Notes: a model not told the origin generated them from the letters alone. DNA of 64,000 bases from Croceimicrobium hydrocarbonivorans (GCF_014524565.1 NZ_CP060139.1:2797501-2861500), one strand, 5' to 3'. Shown: positions 24,884 through 34,109, counted from the stretch's first letter. Program-made: numbers and translations.

Positions 24884-26059
24884 ATGAACGCATACATAGT
24901 AGCCGCAAAACGTACTGCCGTAGGTAAAGCTCCTCGGGGTGTATTTCGATTTACGCGTCCGGATAATTTGGCGGGCACCTTAATTCGGGAAATCCTGAAG
25001 GATATGCCCCAATTGGATAAGGACCGCATTGACGATGTGATTGTGGGGAATGCCATGCCGGAGGCAGAACAAGGAATGAATATGGGGCGCCTAGTCTCTT
25101 TAATGGGATTGGATACAGTGAAGGTTCCCGGGGCTACCGTAAATCGTTGGTGTGCCAGTGGATTGGAGTCGATTGCCATTGCCTCTGCTAAGATTCACGC
25201 CGGTATTGCCGATTGCATTATCGCCGGTGGAGTAGAAAGCATGAGCTATGTTCCCATGGGGGGATATAAAGTGGTGCCTAGCTATGAGCTGGCCAAGCAA
25301 CATGCCGACTATTACAATAATATGGGGCTTACTGCCGAAGCGGTAGCCCAACAGTATAAGGTGTCGCGCGAGGATCAAGATCAGTTTGGATACGAATCCC
25401 ACATGAAGGCATTGAATGCCATCGCAGAAGGTCGCTTTAAAGACGATATTGTACCTATCGAAGTCGAGGAAATCTACTTGGATGAAAATGAAAAACGTCA
25501 GGTGCGCACCTATACAGTGGATACAGATGAAGGTCCTCGCAAGGGAACTAATGTAGAAGCCATGGCAAAATTGCGCCCGGTATTCGCGGCGCGTGGTTCT
25601 GTAACTGCTGGTAACTCTTCACAGATGAGTGATGGGGCGGCCTTTGTGGTAGTGATGAGCGAGAAGATGGTAAATGAATTAGGATTGAAGCCCATAGCTC
25701 GCTTATTAAACTATCAGGTGGTAGGCGTTGAGCCGCGAGTTATGGGTATTGGTCCGGTAGAGGCTATTCCTAAGGCCTTGAAGGCAGCAGGCATGAAGAA
25801 GGATGATATCGATTTGATCGAATTGAATGAAGCTTTTGCTTCCCAGTCCTTAGCGGTGATCCGCGAGTTGGACTTAGATCCATCCAAAGTAAATGTAAAT
25901 GGTGGGGCCATTGCGATGGGGCACCCCTTAGGATGTACCGGTGCTAAATTATCGGTGCAGATCTTTAATGAATTGAAAAAACGTGATCAGAAATACGGCA
26001 TGGTAACCATGTGCGTAGGAGAAGGTCAGGGTGCCGCGGGCATCTATGAACTTTTATAG
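24884..26059 (+). CDS. fadA: Acetyl-CoA C-acyltransferase (3-ketoacyl-CoA thiolase)
   Basis: The 391-residue thiolase has the acylated nucleophile Cys90 in VNRWCASGLESI, the GGVESMS region, the histidine of NGGAIAMGHPLGCTGAK and the second catalytic cysteine in MVTMCVGEGQGAAGIYELL at the C-terminus. It carries out the last step of beta-oxidation, releasing acetyl-CoA. It is the partner of FadN, from which it is separated only by the four-helix-bundle cassette, and it ends at a strong terminator. All catalytic residues are present. Confidence 0.93.
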   Translation: MNAYIVAAKRTAVGKAPRGVFRFTRPDNLAGTLIREILKDMPQLDKDRIDDVIVGNAMPEAEQGMNMGRLVSLMGLDTVKVPGATVNRWCASGLESIAIASAKIHAGIADCIIAGGVESMSYVPMGGYKVVPSYELAKQHADYYNNMGLTAEAVAQQYKVSREDQDQFGYESHMKALNAIAEGRFKDDIVPIEVEEIYLDENEKRQVRTYTVDTDEGPRKGTNVEAMAKLRPVFAARGSVTAGNSSQMSDGAAFVVVMSEKMVNELGLKPIARLLNYQVVGVEPRVMGIGPVEAIPKALKAAGMKKDDIDLIELNEAFASQSLAVIRELDLDPSKVNVNGGAIAMGHPLGCTGAKLSVQIFNELKKRDQKYGMVTMCVGEGQGAAGIYELL

Positions 26060-26088
26060 AACCAAGAAGAATACGCTGATTTGTAGGA

Positions 26089-26118
26089 AACCCGGGCTTG
26101 AGATACCCGGGTTTTTTT
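26089..26118 (+). terminator. Intrinsic terminator after fadA
   Basis: AACCCGGG at 26089-26096 pairs perfectly with CCCGGGTT at 26106-26113, followed by a run of seven T. It closes the marR-fadN-fadA operon. Confidence 0.9.
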
Positions 26119-26205
26119 GTGGATAATGAAAAATATTAAGGAAGGGCTGTCCCTTTTGAAGGCTCAGATCCGTATTAGCTAATACAAGAATCAAAATCTC
26201 TTACA

Positions 26206-27738
26206 ATGAAGAAATTAGTATTAGCTCTATTAAGCGTTTTCAGCTTAAGCGTGGCTGCCCAATCTACCCTTACGGTTACCGTAACGGACAATGGTGTACC
26301 CGCACATGGCGTGAACGTATTTTACTATAGTTCGGATGCCAAGTTCTTTGCCAATGGCGGAGCAGCTGGACCAACTATGGAAAACTTTGATTACCCTCTC
26401 TTTACCAGTGGTAATGGTGTAGCCACCTTTAACCTTTGGAATGTGAGCGTAGGTGATACCGTGTTTTATGCAACCAAAGATTGCAATGGTAATGTGATCT
26501 GGGGTGGCAGTGTTTTAACTTCTGCTGGAGCCAATATTACCGGTACTTTAGCTTTAAGCTGTATGCCTGGTGATTGCGATGCGATTTTCAGAACGGATTC
26601 TTTCCCTGGTGGAATGATCCTAGTGGAAGCGTATCCTCTAATGGAATACAATCAAACCAGCTTACCTACTAATGGTCAAAGTATGTGGACCGTAAATGGA
26701 ACTAGTTCTACTGGTTTCCCGGCTGCAAACTATGACAGTATTTCATTTTTCGGTGCTGTAAGTCCGTTTACCCTTACCTACTCTCGTGTAGATAGTGTAT
26801 GTTCTCCAATCACTTATACCTATTCCGGAAACGGCGGTGGTGGTACTACCGTAACTTGTAATGCAGATTTTACTGCTGACACTGTTGGTGCAAGTCCTGC
26901 TGGTTATACTATGATCTATCGTGATGCATCTACTACCAATGGTGCTATTATTAGCTACGATTGGCAGTTTGGTGACGGAACTACTGCTTCTGGTCCAAAC
27001 GCGATTGCTCCTACTCATACTTACAGCGTTACTGGTCCTTATGCCGTATGTTTAAGTATTACTTCGGTATTAGGAAACGATACCTGTACTTCTACTTTCT
27101 GCGATAGTGTGTATGTAGGCGGAAACACCGGTGGCGGTGGTACCCCAATTATGTGTAATGCATACTATGCAGTGGACAGCGTAAACTCTGGTTTATTCCA
27201 AAATCAATTGATTATCTGGGAAAGTTCTTACTCTAACGGAACCATTTTCAGCTACAGCTGGAACTTCGGTGACGGTACTGTAATCAACACTCAGTATCCT
27301 AGTCATACCTATGCCAACACTGGTGTATACAATGTGTGCTTAACCATTATGGCGGTAGACGCTCAAGGTGATTCATGCATGAGTACATTCTGCGACTCTA
27401 TTGGATTCGACTCAAATGGTAACCTGGTATACAAAGGTCAAACTGGTGGATTTACCATCAATGTAATTGATCCTGCAACCGTTGGATTAGAAGAAAACTT
27501 ACTTGATGAAAGTTTAGCTATGTATCCTAACCCTGCTAATGAGAAGGTGACCCTGAGCTGGGATCCTGCTTTGAAGGTGGAAAATGTATCGGTATTATCC
27601 TTAGCCGGTCAAGAAGTGCTTAGTGTTAGTCCTTCCGAAGCAGCTAGCTTAGAGATCAACGATCTTCCCCGCGGAGCTTACCTGGTGCGTGTTCATGCCG
27701 CAACCGCCAGCAAAACGCTTCGATTGATCGTACACTAA
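26206..27738 (+). CDS. PKD-repeat T9SS secreted protein 1
   Basis: The 510-residue protein has a signal peptide ending near VAAQ (about residue 19), a carboxypeptidase-regulatory-like N-domain (about 20-115: TVTVTDNGVPAHGVNVFYYSS), a second beta domain, then two PKD domains with the signature YDWQFGDGTT and YSWNFGDGTV (about 220-310 and 318-405). The C-terminus (about 430-510: MYPNPANEKVTLSWD, LPRGAYLVRV, ASKTLRLIVH) is a type A T9SS sorting domain. Conserved cysteine pairs (CNADF..CDS) recur in each PKD unit. Probable surface adhesin or matrix protein. First of three tandem paralogs. Confidence 0.82.
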   Translation: MKKLVLALLSVFSLSVAAQSTLTVTVTDNGVPAHGVNVFYYSSDAKFFANGGAAGPTMENFDYPLFTSGNGVATFNLWNVSVGDTVFYATKDCNGNVIWGGSVLTSAGANITGTLALSCMPGDCDAIFRTDSFPGGMILVEAYPLMEYNQTSLPTNGQSMWTVNGTSSTGFPAANYDSISFFGAVSPFTLTYSRVDSVCSPITYTYSGNGGGGTTVTCNADFTADTVGASPAGYTMIYRDASTTNGAIISYDWQFGDGTTASGPNAIAPTHTYSVTGPYAVCLSITSVLGNDTCTSTFCDSVYVGGNTGGGGTPIMCNAYYAVDSVNSGLFQNQLIIWESSYSNGTIFSYSWNFGDGTVINTQYPSHTYANTGVYNVCLTIMAVDAQGDSCMSTFCDSIGFDSNGNLVYKGQTGGFTINVIDPATVGLEENLLDESLAMYPNPANEKVTLSWDPALKVENVSVLSLAGQEVLSVSPSEAASLEINDLPRGAYLVRVHAATASKTLRLIVH

Positions 27739-27761
27739 AATCATCAGCCCTTGGAAAGAAG

Positions 27762-27789
27762 GCGTCCCGGGATAACCGGGGCGCTTTTT
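27762..27789 (+). terminator. Intrinsic terminator after PKD protein 1
   Basis: GCGTCCCGG at 27762-27770 pairs with CCGGGGCGC at 27776-27784 (one T-G wobble) over GATAA, followed by TTTTT. It separates paralogs 1 and 2. Confidence 0.85.
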
Positions 27790-27804
27790 CGCTAAAAAAA
27801 ACTT

Positions 27805-27812
27805 TACGTTTG
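27805..27812 (+). promoter_or_regulatory. -7 type promoter element before PKD protein 2
   Basis: TACGTTTG matches the Bacteroidetes TAnnTTTG element, 20 bases before the start codon at 27833 and just after the preceding terminator. No clear TTG was found at the usual distance. Confidence 0.35.
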
Positions 27813-27832
27813 ATTAATCTAAATCCCTGACT

Positions 27833-29632
27833 ATGAAAAGTTTATTTCTCTATTTCTTTTGTTTGATAGGTTTGGCCTCCTTCGCTCAAACTAATCTTTC
27901 AATAACAGTCTCTCAAAATGGTACACCTGTCGAAGGTGTTTCGGTGTTTTTATTTACGGATAAGCAAGAAATATTTCCTTTGGTAATACCTAGAGCTGTT
28001 TTAGGTAAATATGATGCTGTTACTTATTCTGATGCGAATGGACAGGTAGTTTTTTCCTTTGGGAATATGTCTGTTGGCGATACTGTTTATTGGGCCTCCC
28101 ACGATTGCCAGCGAGGTATGGTAACTGATTTTGGAGTGGTAGGATCAAGCTCATCAATGACAGGAGTCTTGGATTTACCTTGTTTGCCCCAAGATTGTGA
28201 CACTCATATTAGGATTGACACATTGGTGTCAGGAACTGTTTTATTCCAATTTATCCCCTTTTTAGAATACAGTCAAACGGGATTAACCAGTGGATCGCAA
28301 AGTCAAATTACGGTGAATGGCATTAGTAGGACAGGTACTGTGCAGTCTAATTATGATTCTGCAAGCTTCAGTCCAGGTAGCTTATCAGCACCGATCAATG
28401 TACAATACACTAGAGCTCAGAATCAGTGCTCAATTATTGATAATGATCCTCAGGTTTACCTAACTACCTATTTTACCGCTGACCCTGTTGGTCCATCCGG
28501 TTCTGGATACACTATGGCTTTTAATGATTCATCTTTTAGTAATGGTGCATTCAGAAGGTATGAATGGGATTTTGGTGATGGAACCACCCTGAACGGTAGA
28601 TACGACTCCGATCCACAACATACCTATGCTTCAACCGGAACCTATCGAGTGCGATTAGGAGTTACTAGTATAAGTGCATCTGGTTGGGGGGCAATGAAGG
28701 AATGGGTAACCAATGTTGTGGTAGGGCCTGGAGGCGGAAGTGTTAAGCGCGGCTTTCTGTGCGAAGTTCAGCAAATTTCGAGTGCTGGTATGCCTGGTAC
28801 AAACATGTATGATATTTATGCTAGTCCTTTCACCACTGGAAATCTGTTTTTTGCAGAATGGGCCATTGAAGATGAAAACGGAGTGATTCACAATATCTCC
28901 GATAATAAGGGGGGTGGACACACTAGCTTCAGTTGGTCTCAAGATGGTGTTTATTCGGTATGTTACACGTTTAAATCCGCTTTTAGAGGCGATACCTGTC
29001 AGCTAACATACTGCGATAGTATCACGGTTTCAAGACAAGCGCAATGTCAAGCCTGGTACAGGGTAGATTCTTTGAATTCAATTGCAGCGCCAAATCAGAT
29101 TGTAATTAGAGAACTCTCCCAATCCAATGGCGATATCTTGCAATATCGTTGGGATTTTGGTGATGGTACCATTAAAACCAACCAATTCCCCAGTCATACT
29201 TATAGCCAAAATGGTGTATATGAGGTATGCTTGGAGATTACAGCCGTCGATTCCTCTCGTATGGATACTTGCATAAGTACTTATTGCGATTCCATCGGTT
29301 TTGATGCCAGTGGAAATATGGTGTTTAAAGATCAGTTAGCGGGATTTACCATTAATGTGGTTGACCCCGCTTCTATTGGCCTGGATGAAAACCTGCTGGA
29401 GGAAAGTTTGAAGATGTATCCAAATCCGGCTACAGAGAAAGTAACTTTAAGCTGGGATCCTGCCCTGAAGGTGGAAAGGGTTTCGGTGTTCTCCTTAGGA
29501 GGTCTGGAATTGCTTAGCGTAAAACCTTATGAGGCATCCAATATGGAGATTAAGGATCTTCCTAAAGGCGCTTACTTAGTGCGAATTCAAGCGAAAGCGG
29601 CCAGTAAAACCCTTCGATTAATTGTGAATTAA
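27833..29632 (+). CDS. PKD-repeat T9SS secreted protein 2
   Basis: This 599-residue paralog starts with a signal peptide ending SFAQ (about 19) and the same regulatory-like N-domain (SITVSQNGTPVEGVSVFLFT). Domain order: N-domain, a beta domain, PKD (YEWDFGDGTTLNGRY, about 250-270), a diverged beta region (about 300-400), PKD (YRWDFGDGTIKTNQF, about 440), and the T9SS sorting domain at the end (MYPNPATEKVTLSWD, LPKGAYLVRIQ, KTLRLIVN). The C-terminal 90 residues are close to those of paralog 1, whereas the middle part has diverged. The middle PKD lacks a clean DGD core. Function as for paralog 1. Confidence 0.8.
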   Translation: MKSLFLYFFCLIGLASFAQTNLSITVSQNGTPVEGVSVFLFTDKQEIFPLVIPRAVLGKYDAVTYSDANGQVVFSFGNMSVGDTVYWASHDCQRGMVTDFGVVGSSSSMTGVLDLPCLPQDCDTHIRIDTLVSGTVLFQFIPFLEYSQTGLTSGSQSQITVNGISRTGTVQSNYDSASFSPGSLSAPINVQYTRAQNQCSIIDNDPQVYLTTYFTADPVGPSGSGYTMAFNDSSFSNGAFRRYEWDFGDGTTLNGRYDSDPQHTYASTGTYRVRLGVTSISASGWGAMKEWVTNVVVGPGGGSVKRGFLCEVQQISSAGMPGTNMYDIYASPFTTGNLFFAEWAIEDENGVIHNISDNKGGGHTSFSWSQDGVYSVCYTFKSAFRGDTCQLTYCDSITVSRQAQCQAWYRVDSLNSIAAPNQIVIRELSQSNGDILQYRWDFGDGTIKTNQFPSHTYSQNGVYEVCLEITAVDSSRMDTCISTYCDSIGFDASGNMVFKDQLAGFTINVVDPASIGLDENLLEESLKMYPNPATEKVTLSWDPALKVERVSVFSLGGLELLSVKPYEASNMEIKDLPKGAYLVRIQAKAASKTLRLIVN

Positions 29633-29648
29633 AATATTAAAGCAGGAG

Positions 29649-29674
29649 TGAAAGCGCCTAAGAAAACGCTTTCA
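29649..29674 (+). terminator. Hairpin after PKD protein 2 (weak terminator)
   Basis: TGAAAGCG at 29649-29656 and CGCTTTCA at 29667-29674 pair perfectly over a 10-base A-rich loop. No run of T follows, so termination would be weak or the hairpin may protect the 3' end. Confidence 0.45.
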
Positions 29675-29738
29675 AAATGAATCTATAAGTAACTGTAAGA
29701 TTTAGGATATCAACTAATTAGATTCAAATTAACCTCTT

Positions 29739-31853
29739 ATGAAAAATTATCTGCTCTTATTAATTGCTTTGATGAGCTTTTCGCTCTCGGCTCAAAATTT
29801 TACTGTTACCGTAAATGAGAATGGTTCGGCAGCTGAAGGGGTGGCCGTGTTTTTTTTCGAAACCCCCGGGCAGTTTTATATTGATGGCTATAATCAACCT
29901 CCTCGCATTTACGACTTTTATGCCCATCGATTTACCGACGTAAATGGACAGGTTACTATATATACTCCATTTAGCGCAAATCCGGGTGATACGGTTTACT
30001 ATGCAGCCAAAGATTGCAATGGAACTCTTTATTACGATTTCTTTATTCGTCAATCAGGTGGTACTACTAATCCGTCCAGTGGTAGTTTAAATATAAGCTG
30101 TAAACCAGGGGATTGCGACTTTGTGCTGGTATCTAATGTATATTCAAATAGCGTTTCAATCGGAACTTATTTCTTAAGACATTTCAGTAATACCAGTCTT
30201 ACCTCAGATACTAATGAGGTTTGGACCGTAAATGGTCAAGCTTTCAGGCCGGCCGAATTTGGCAATGGGGGACATGATACTTTAACCGGAATTAGTACCA
30301 GTCAATTTAGCTTACCATTAACAATAAGTTACTCCAGGCAAGAAGGAGTTTGCAGTCCGGAAACAACGGTTGTGAATAATGGCACTGTTGTACCGGTGCA
30401 ATGTAATGTATCCTTTAGTTCACAACTATTCGGCCCGGGAACTCAGGGATTTGGATTACAGTTGAGCAACCACTCTAGCACCAATGGCACCATTATTAAT
30501 AGTCATTGGGATTTTGGCGATAGCAGTAGTGTAGATGTTAATCATTTAAATCCGATAAGTCATGTTTATGCTGATACTGGATATTATAAGGTTTGTTTAA
30601 CCATTACCTCTGTATTAGGTTCGGATACTTGCGTTTCAACTGCCTGTCATTCTAATATTTATGTAGGCTTGATCCATCATTGTAATGCAGGTTTTTATCT
30701 AGATACAGTTGTGGATGGCAATCCTGGTTACAGTGCGACAATTGTTAATACCTCCAGTAGCAATGGTACAATCATTGGCATGAGATTCTTTGGAACGGGA
30801 AGCAACTTTTCTGCACCTAATTTGGTCCCAACTATTCAAAGTTGGTTTGCGTCTCAAGGAAATTACTACCGTTGTTTGGAGATAACTTCGGTAATGGGGA
30901 CCGATACTTGCGTGTCGGTGTACTGTGATACTTTAGCTGTTTTTCGTGGAGGTGGCTCTGGCCCTTCTCCAATCAACTGTATGGCTAGCTTTACCTATGA
31001 CACCTTGGGTGGACGTGCGATTGGCTATGATATCAGATTCAATAGTTCCTCCGCTACAAACGGGACAGTTATAAATTACCAGTGGGATTTTGGAGATGGT
31101 AATACACTACAAGGAGGCAATGTGTTGAACCCATTATATACCTATTCTTTTCCAGGAACTTATCAGGTATGTCTAACCATTACTTCTGTACTGGGTAATG
31201 ATACCTGTGTTAATACCTATTGCGATAGTGCTGTTGTGGTGCCTAATTTTGGTAATTCCGGAGCCGTAAATTGCTATGCGAATTTTGTGGTAGATACCTT
31301 TAATTCAGGTAGATTCCAAAATCAATTAATAGTTTGGGAACAGTCTATTTCCAATGGGAATATTGTAAGCTATTCCTGGGACTTTGGTGATGGTACCGTA
31401 ATTAATAGTCGATATCCATCCCATACTTACGCCAATAATGGTGTGTACTATGTTTGTCTTAGCATCATTGCTAGCAATCCCGCTGGCGACTCCTGCACTA
31501 GTGTATTCTGTGATTCTATCGGTTATGATAGCACGGGAGCACTCATATATAAAGGACAGGCTGGTTTTACGATCAATATTATCGATCCATCAACCATTGG
31601 TTTAGAGGAAGAAACCCTTTTAAATGAGGTGCAGATGTATCCTAACCCAGCAGCAGAAAAACTTATATTGAGCTGGAAGCCAGCTTTGAAAGTAGAAACC
31701 GTATCTCTGATTTCTTTAACAGGACAGGAAGTAATGCGGATTTTACCCGGAGAGAAACATGAATTAGAAATTAGGGATATCCCTAGCGGAGCTTATTTGG
31801 TTCGTTTAAATACTCAAAGGGCAACAAAAACCTTGCGACTAATTGTACAATAA
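29739..31853 (+). CDS. PKD-repeat T9SS secreted protein 3
   Basis: The 704-residue paralog is the largest. After a signal peptide (about 1-19) and the regulatory-like N-domain come four PKD-type units. Their cores read SHWDFGDSSS, a diverged FFGTGSNF unit, YQWDFGDGNT and YSWDFGDGTV. Each is bounded by paired cysteines such as CNVSF..CLTITSVLGSDTC. The protein ends in a type A T9SS sorting domain (MYPNPAAEKLILSWK, IPSGAYLVRL, TKTLRLIVQ). The extra PKD units relative to paralog 1 imply repeat expansion within the family. The next gene encodes an ECF sigma factor. Confidence 0.8.
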   Translation: MKNYLLLLIALMSFSLSAQNFTVTVNENGSAAEGVAVFFFETPGQFYIDGYNQPPRIYDFYAHRFTDVNGQVTIYTPFSANPGDTVYYAAKDCNGTLYYDFFIRQSGGTTNPSSGSLNISCKPGDCDFVLVSNVYSNSVSIGTYFLRHFSNTSLTSDTNEVWTVNGQAFRPAEFGNGGHDTLTGISTSQFSLPLTISYSRQEGVCSPETTVVNNGTVVPVQCNVSFSSQLFGPGTQGFGLQLSNHSSTNGTIINSHWDFGDSSSVDVNHLNPISHVYADTGYYKVCLTITSVLGSDTCVSTACHSNIYVGLIHHCNAGFYLDTVVDGNPGYSATIVNTSSSNGTIIGMRFFGTGSNFSAPNLVPTIQSWFASQGNYYRCLEITSVMGTDTCVSVYCDTLAVFRGGGSGPSPINCMASFTYDTLGGRAIGYDIRFNSSSATNGTVINYQWDFGDGNTLQGGNVLNPLYTYSFPGTYQVCLTITSVLGNDTCVNTYCDSAVVVPNFGNSGAVNCYANFVVDTFNSGRFQNQLIVWEQSISNGNIVSYSWDFGDGTVINSRYPSHTYANNGVYYVCLSIIASNPAGDSCTSVFCDSIGYDSTGALIYKGQAGFTINIIDPSTIGLEEETLLNEVQMYPNPAAEKLILSWKPALKVETVSLISLTGQEVMRILPGEKHELEIRDIPSGAYLVRLNTQRATKTLRLIVQ

Positions 31854-31865
31854 GCAGACAGATTA

Positions 31866-31908
31866 AGGAATTTGGCAGGATGATAATTACATCATTCTGC
31901 CAAATCCT
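31866..31908 (+). other. Long hairpin between PKD protein 3 and the sigma factor gene
   Basis: The arm from 31866 (AGGAATTTGGCAGGATGAT) folds on ATCATTCTGCCAAATCCT at 31891-31908 with a 6-base loop and only one bulge and one wobble. No T-tract follows. The sigma factor start codon is 10 bases downstream, so it could be a leaky terminator or could control translation of the sigma factor. Confidence 0.6.
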
Positions 31909-31917
31909 AAATACTTA

Positions 31918-32487
31918 ATGAATAGGCCAGTACATAAAATAATAAAGCAGTGTCGAAAGAATGATCGGCAAGCGCAGTTTGATCTGTATCATCACTGCTT
32001 TGACTATTTATTGGCTATTTGTTTCCGCTATAAGAAGCAGAGAGAGGACGCAGTTTCCTTATTAAACGACGCCTTTCTGAAAATTTTATTGAACCTGGAT
32101 TCCTACGATGAGAAGCAAGATTTCTTCCCTTGGATTTCCAGCATAACGGTGCGAACCGCTATTGATGAATACCGACGTGAAAAGCGGTATAAAGAGCAAA
32201 CGGATTTGAAAGAAACCGATGCTGAATTGGAAGAACCCCATTTAAACCCCGGACTGTTTAAGGTGGTCGACGAAATGTCGGCCGAAGAAGTAAAGGAGTT
32301 GATATATCACCTGCCAGAACCGGAACGAATGGTCTTTGTCCTTTTCGAATGGGAAGGATATCAGCATAGGGAAATAGCTTCCAAACTCGAATGCTCTGAA
32401 CGGAGCTCTAAGCGCTATTTAAATAAAGCGAAAGAGTTGCTTAAGAAAGAACTCAGCCATAAACAAGCATTAAAAAAAGTGATCTGA
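31918..32487 (+). CDS. ECF-type sigma factor
   Basis: The 189-residue protein has region 2 at about 15-90 (YLLAICFRYKKQREDAVSLLNDAFLKILLNL, then FFPWISSITVRTAIDEYRRE) and region 4 at about 125-185 (LPEPERMVFVLFEWEGYQHREIASKLECSERSSKRYLNKAKELLKKEL). No region 3 is present, as expected for ECF sigma factors, which direct RNA polymerase to extracytoplasmic-stress or surface genes. The stop codon overlaps the ATG of the next gene by one base, and that gene looks like an anti-sigma or sensor, so the two are a coupled unit. Confidence 0.88.
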   Translation: MNRPVHKIIKQCRKNDRQAQFDLYHHCFDYLLAICFRYKKQREDAVSLLNDAFLKILLNLDSYDEKQDFFPWISSITVRTAIDEYRREKRYKEQTDLKETDAELEEPHLNPGLFKVVDEMSAEEVKELIYHLPEPERMVFVLFEWEGYQHREIASKLECSERSSKRYLNKAKELLKKELSHKQALKKVI

Positions 32488-34019
32488 TGGCCGATTGGGA
32501 TAAATTAAAAAATAAAATTGGTGCAAATGCCGATGGTCCGACCCCTGCGGACTGGGAGGCTATGCAGGCTAAAATTGCAGCCCAGCCGGCTTTAGCTCCG
32601 GTTGCCTCAAAGAATTCTTGGTTTAGCTGGCTGGTTGCCGGATTAATTGGCTTAATGCTGGGCATGGGTTCCTTGTATTTCTGGCCTCGCTCTTCAGGGG
32701 AGAGTGGAGTTGGGAATAGTGAGTCTAGCCTTGAAGCTCCATTACCAGAGAATTCAAATCAAACTACTGTGGGAATACCTGATGCCGACCGAGATGTAGA
32801 AAGGCAGGAAGGACCAAGCATGGGATCGTCTGAATTAGAGATTGATCCAAACCTGAAGGAAGAAGGACAGGAGTCAGGTTATTCCGCAGTAGCTTTTACT
32901 AATGATTCGGAAGCGAATATCATAGAAGCCGATCAAGAGGAAGAGGCAGTGTCTACCCTCAATACGCAAGAGGGAAATGCTCTCAATACTACTTTTGAGG
33001 CTGATAGAAGCAGGGCTGCCGAAAGAACCTTTGAAAATAGGGGTCCCATAAATCAGCAGGCAGAAGAAATGGCCGAAGGCAGTGAACCAATTGCCACGGA
33101 CTTTAATGATCAAGGAGAATTAAATTCTGGAGCAACAATTGGAAAACCAGAAAATAATTCTGCTGCTTCAGATCAAAACTCCGAATTGGATATGCCTAAT
33201 CAAAGTGATTCTTCGCAGGAAGAAGAGACGACTGATGAGATAAAGGCTTCTACTGAAGCAGAGGCTGGAACTAATGAAGAACCCAAGCTTGCTCCTGAAG
33301 AAGAGGAAGATGAGTTTATTCGCAAGGAAAGCGGTTTTGAATTGAATCGCATAAGCCTATTCGCTGGATTACAAAATGATTTGAAATCCAATTCACTTTG
33401 GGCCTATGGTTCTGCAGCCGAACTACAATGGCAAAAGCGTCATCAATTCTTTAGTGTCGGTCTGGGTTATTATAGAGTAGAACAGCCGTATAAACTAAAT
33501 CTGCCCTCTGAAGGAATGCGAATTGATAGTATTTGGCAAACAAATATTCAAGATCGTGAGGTGATTGAAGTGAGTCGCCAATGGGTAATTGATTCCTTTC
33601 AGGCAGGCCACTATGTCTATGACACTACACGTAGAATCGTTAGTGACACTACAATTAATTTAAGAGTAGATACAAACCAATACCGAACGAATATCGTAAA
33701 CCAAAGAGTAAGGGCTTATTATTATGCCGAGCTTCCACTATTGTATGGTTACCAAATGGGTAAAGGCAATTGGCAGTTTCAACTGGCCGGAGGGCTGGCA
33801 TTACAACAGGTTTTGGCCTATTCCGAAGATGAAAGCGGTAGTCAATCCCTATTTGGAATGAGCGCCTTATTACAACCTGGTGCGAGCTGGCGATTTAGTG
33901 ATCGTTGGTCAGTTCTAGGACGCGTACAGCTTCGCTATCCCCTGCAACAAGATTTTGTGCTGTACGACAGGAATGAATTAAGGTATTCTTTCCAGTTGGG
34001 TGTATCCTACCGCTGGTAA
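32487..34019 (+). CDS. Predicted envelope-spanning anti-sigma / outer-membrane barrel protein
   Basis: The 510 residues divide into four parts. Residues 1-45 are a soluble N-terminus (MADWDKLKNKIGANADGPTP) carrying PADWEAMQAKI, a short helix typical of Bacteroidetes ECF-linked proteins. Residues 46-67 are one clear membrane span (WFSWLVAGLIGLMLGMGSLYF). Residues 70-280 are a long, acidic, Ser/Glu/Asn-rich stretch with no cysteine. From about 285 on, amphipathic strands form an outer-membrane beta-barrel-like domain ending in VSYRW. No cleavable signal is seen. It probably holds the sigma factor at the inner membrane while its barrel sits in the outer membrane. This topology is inferred. Confidence 0.65.
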   Translation: MADWDKLKNKIGANADGPTPADWEAMQAKIAAQPALAPVASKNSWFSWLVAGLIGLMLGMGSLYFWPRSSGESGVGNSESSLEAPLPENSNQTTVGIPDADRDVERQEGPSMGSSELEIDPNLKEEGQESGYSAVAFTNDSEANIIEADQEEEAVSTLNTQEGNALNTTFEADRSRAAERTFENRGPINQQAEEMAEGSEPIATDFNDQGELNSGATIGKPENNSAASDQNSELDMPNQSDSSQEEETTDEIKASTEAEAGTNEEPKLAPEEEEDEFIRKESGFELNRISLFAGLQNDLKSNSLWAYGSAAELQWQKRHQFFSVGLGYYRVEQPYKLNLPSEGMRIDSIWQTNIQDREVIEVSRQWVIDSFQAGHYVYDTTRRIVSDTTINLRVDTNQYRTNIVNQRVRAYYYAELPLLYGYQMGKGNWQFQLAGGLALQQVLAYSEDESGSQSLFGMSALLQPGASWRFSDRWSVLGRVQLRYPLQQDFVLYDRNELRYSFQLGVSYRW

Positions 34020-34055
34020 GGATTTGTAGATTACACAAAGGATACTCTGCAATGG

Positions 34056-34091
34056 AGGTGCTTCTTGTAAAAGGGGCACCTTTATTTTTTT
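34056..34091 (+). terminator. Weak intrinsic terminator after the sigma/anti-sigma pair
   Basis: AGGTGC at 34056-34061 and GCACCT at 34076-34081 form a 6-bp stem with a 14-base loop, followed by a T-rich run (TTTATTTTTTT). Confidence 0.6.
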
Positions 34092-34109
34092 CAAAAAGCT
34101 CGATTATAA

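Noticed and set aside
26172-26185. GTATTAGCTAATAC palindrome before PKD protein 1 as an operator
   Set aside because: A perfect 14-base palindrome, but it has no second copy and no regulator candidate. Left as a chance possibility.
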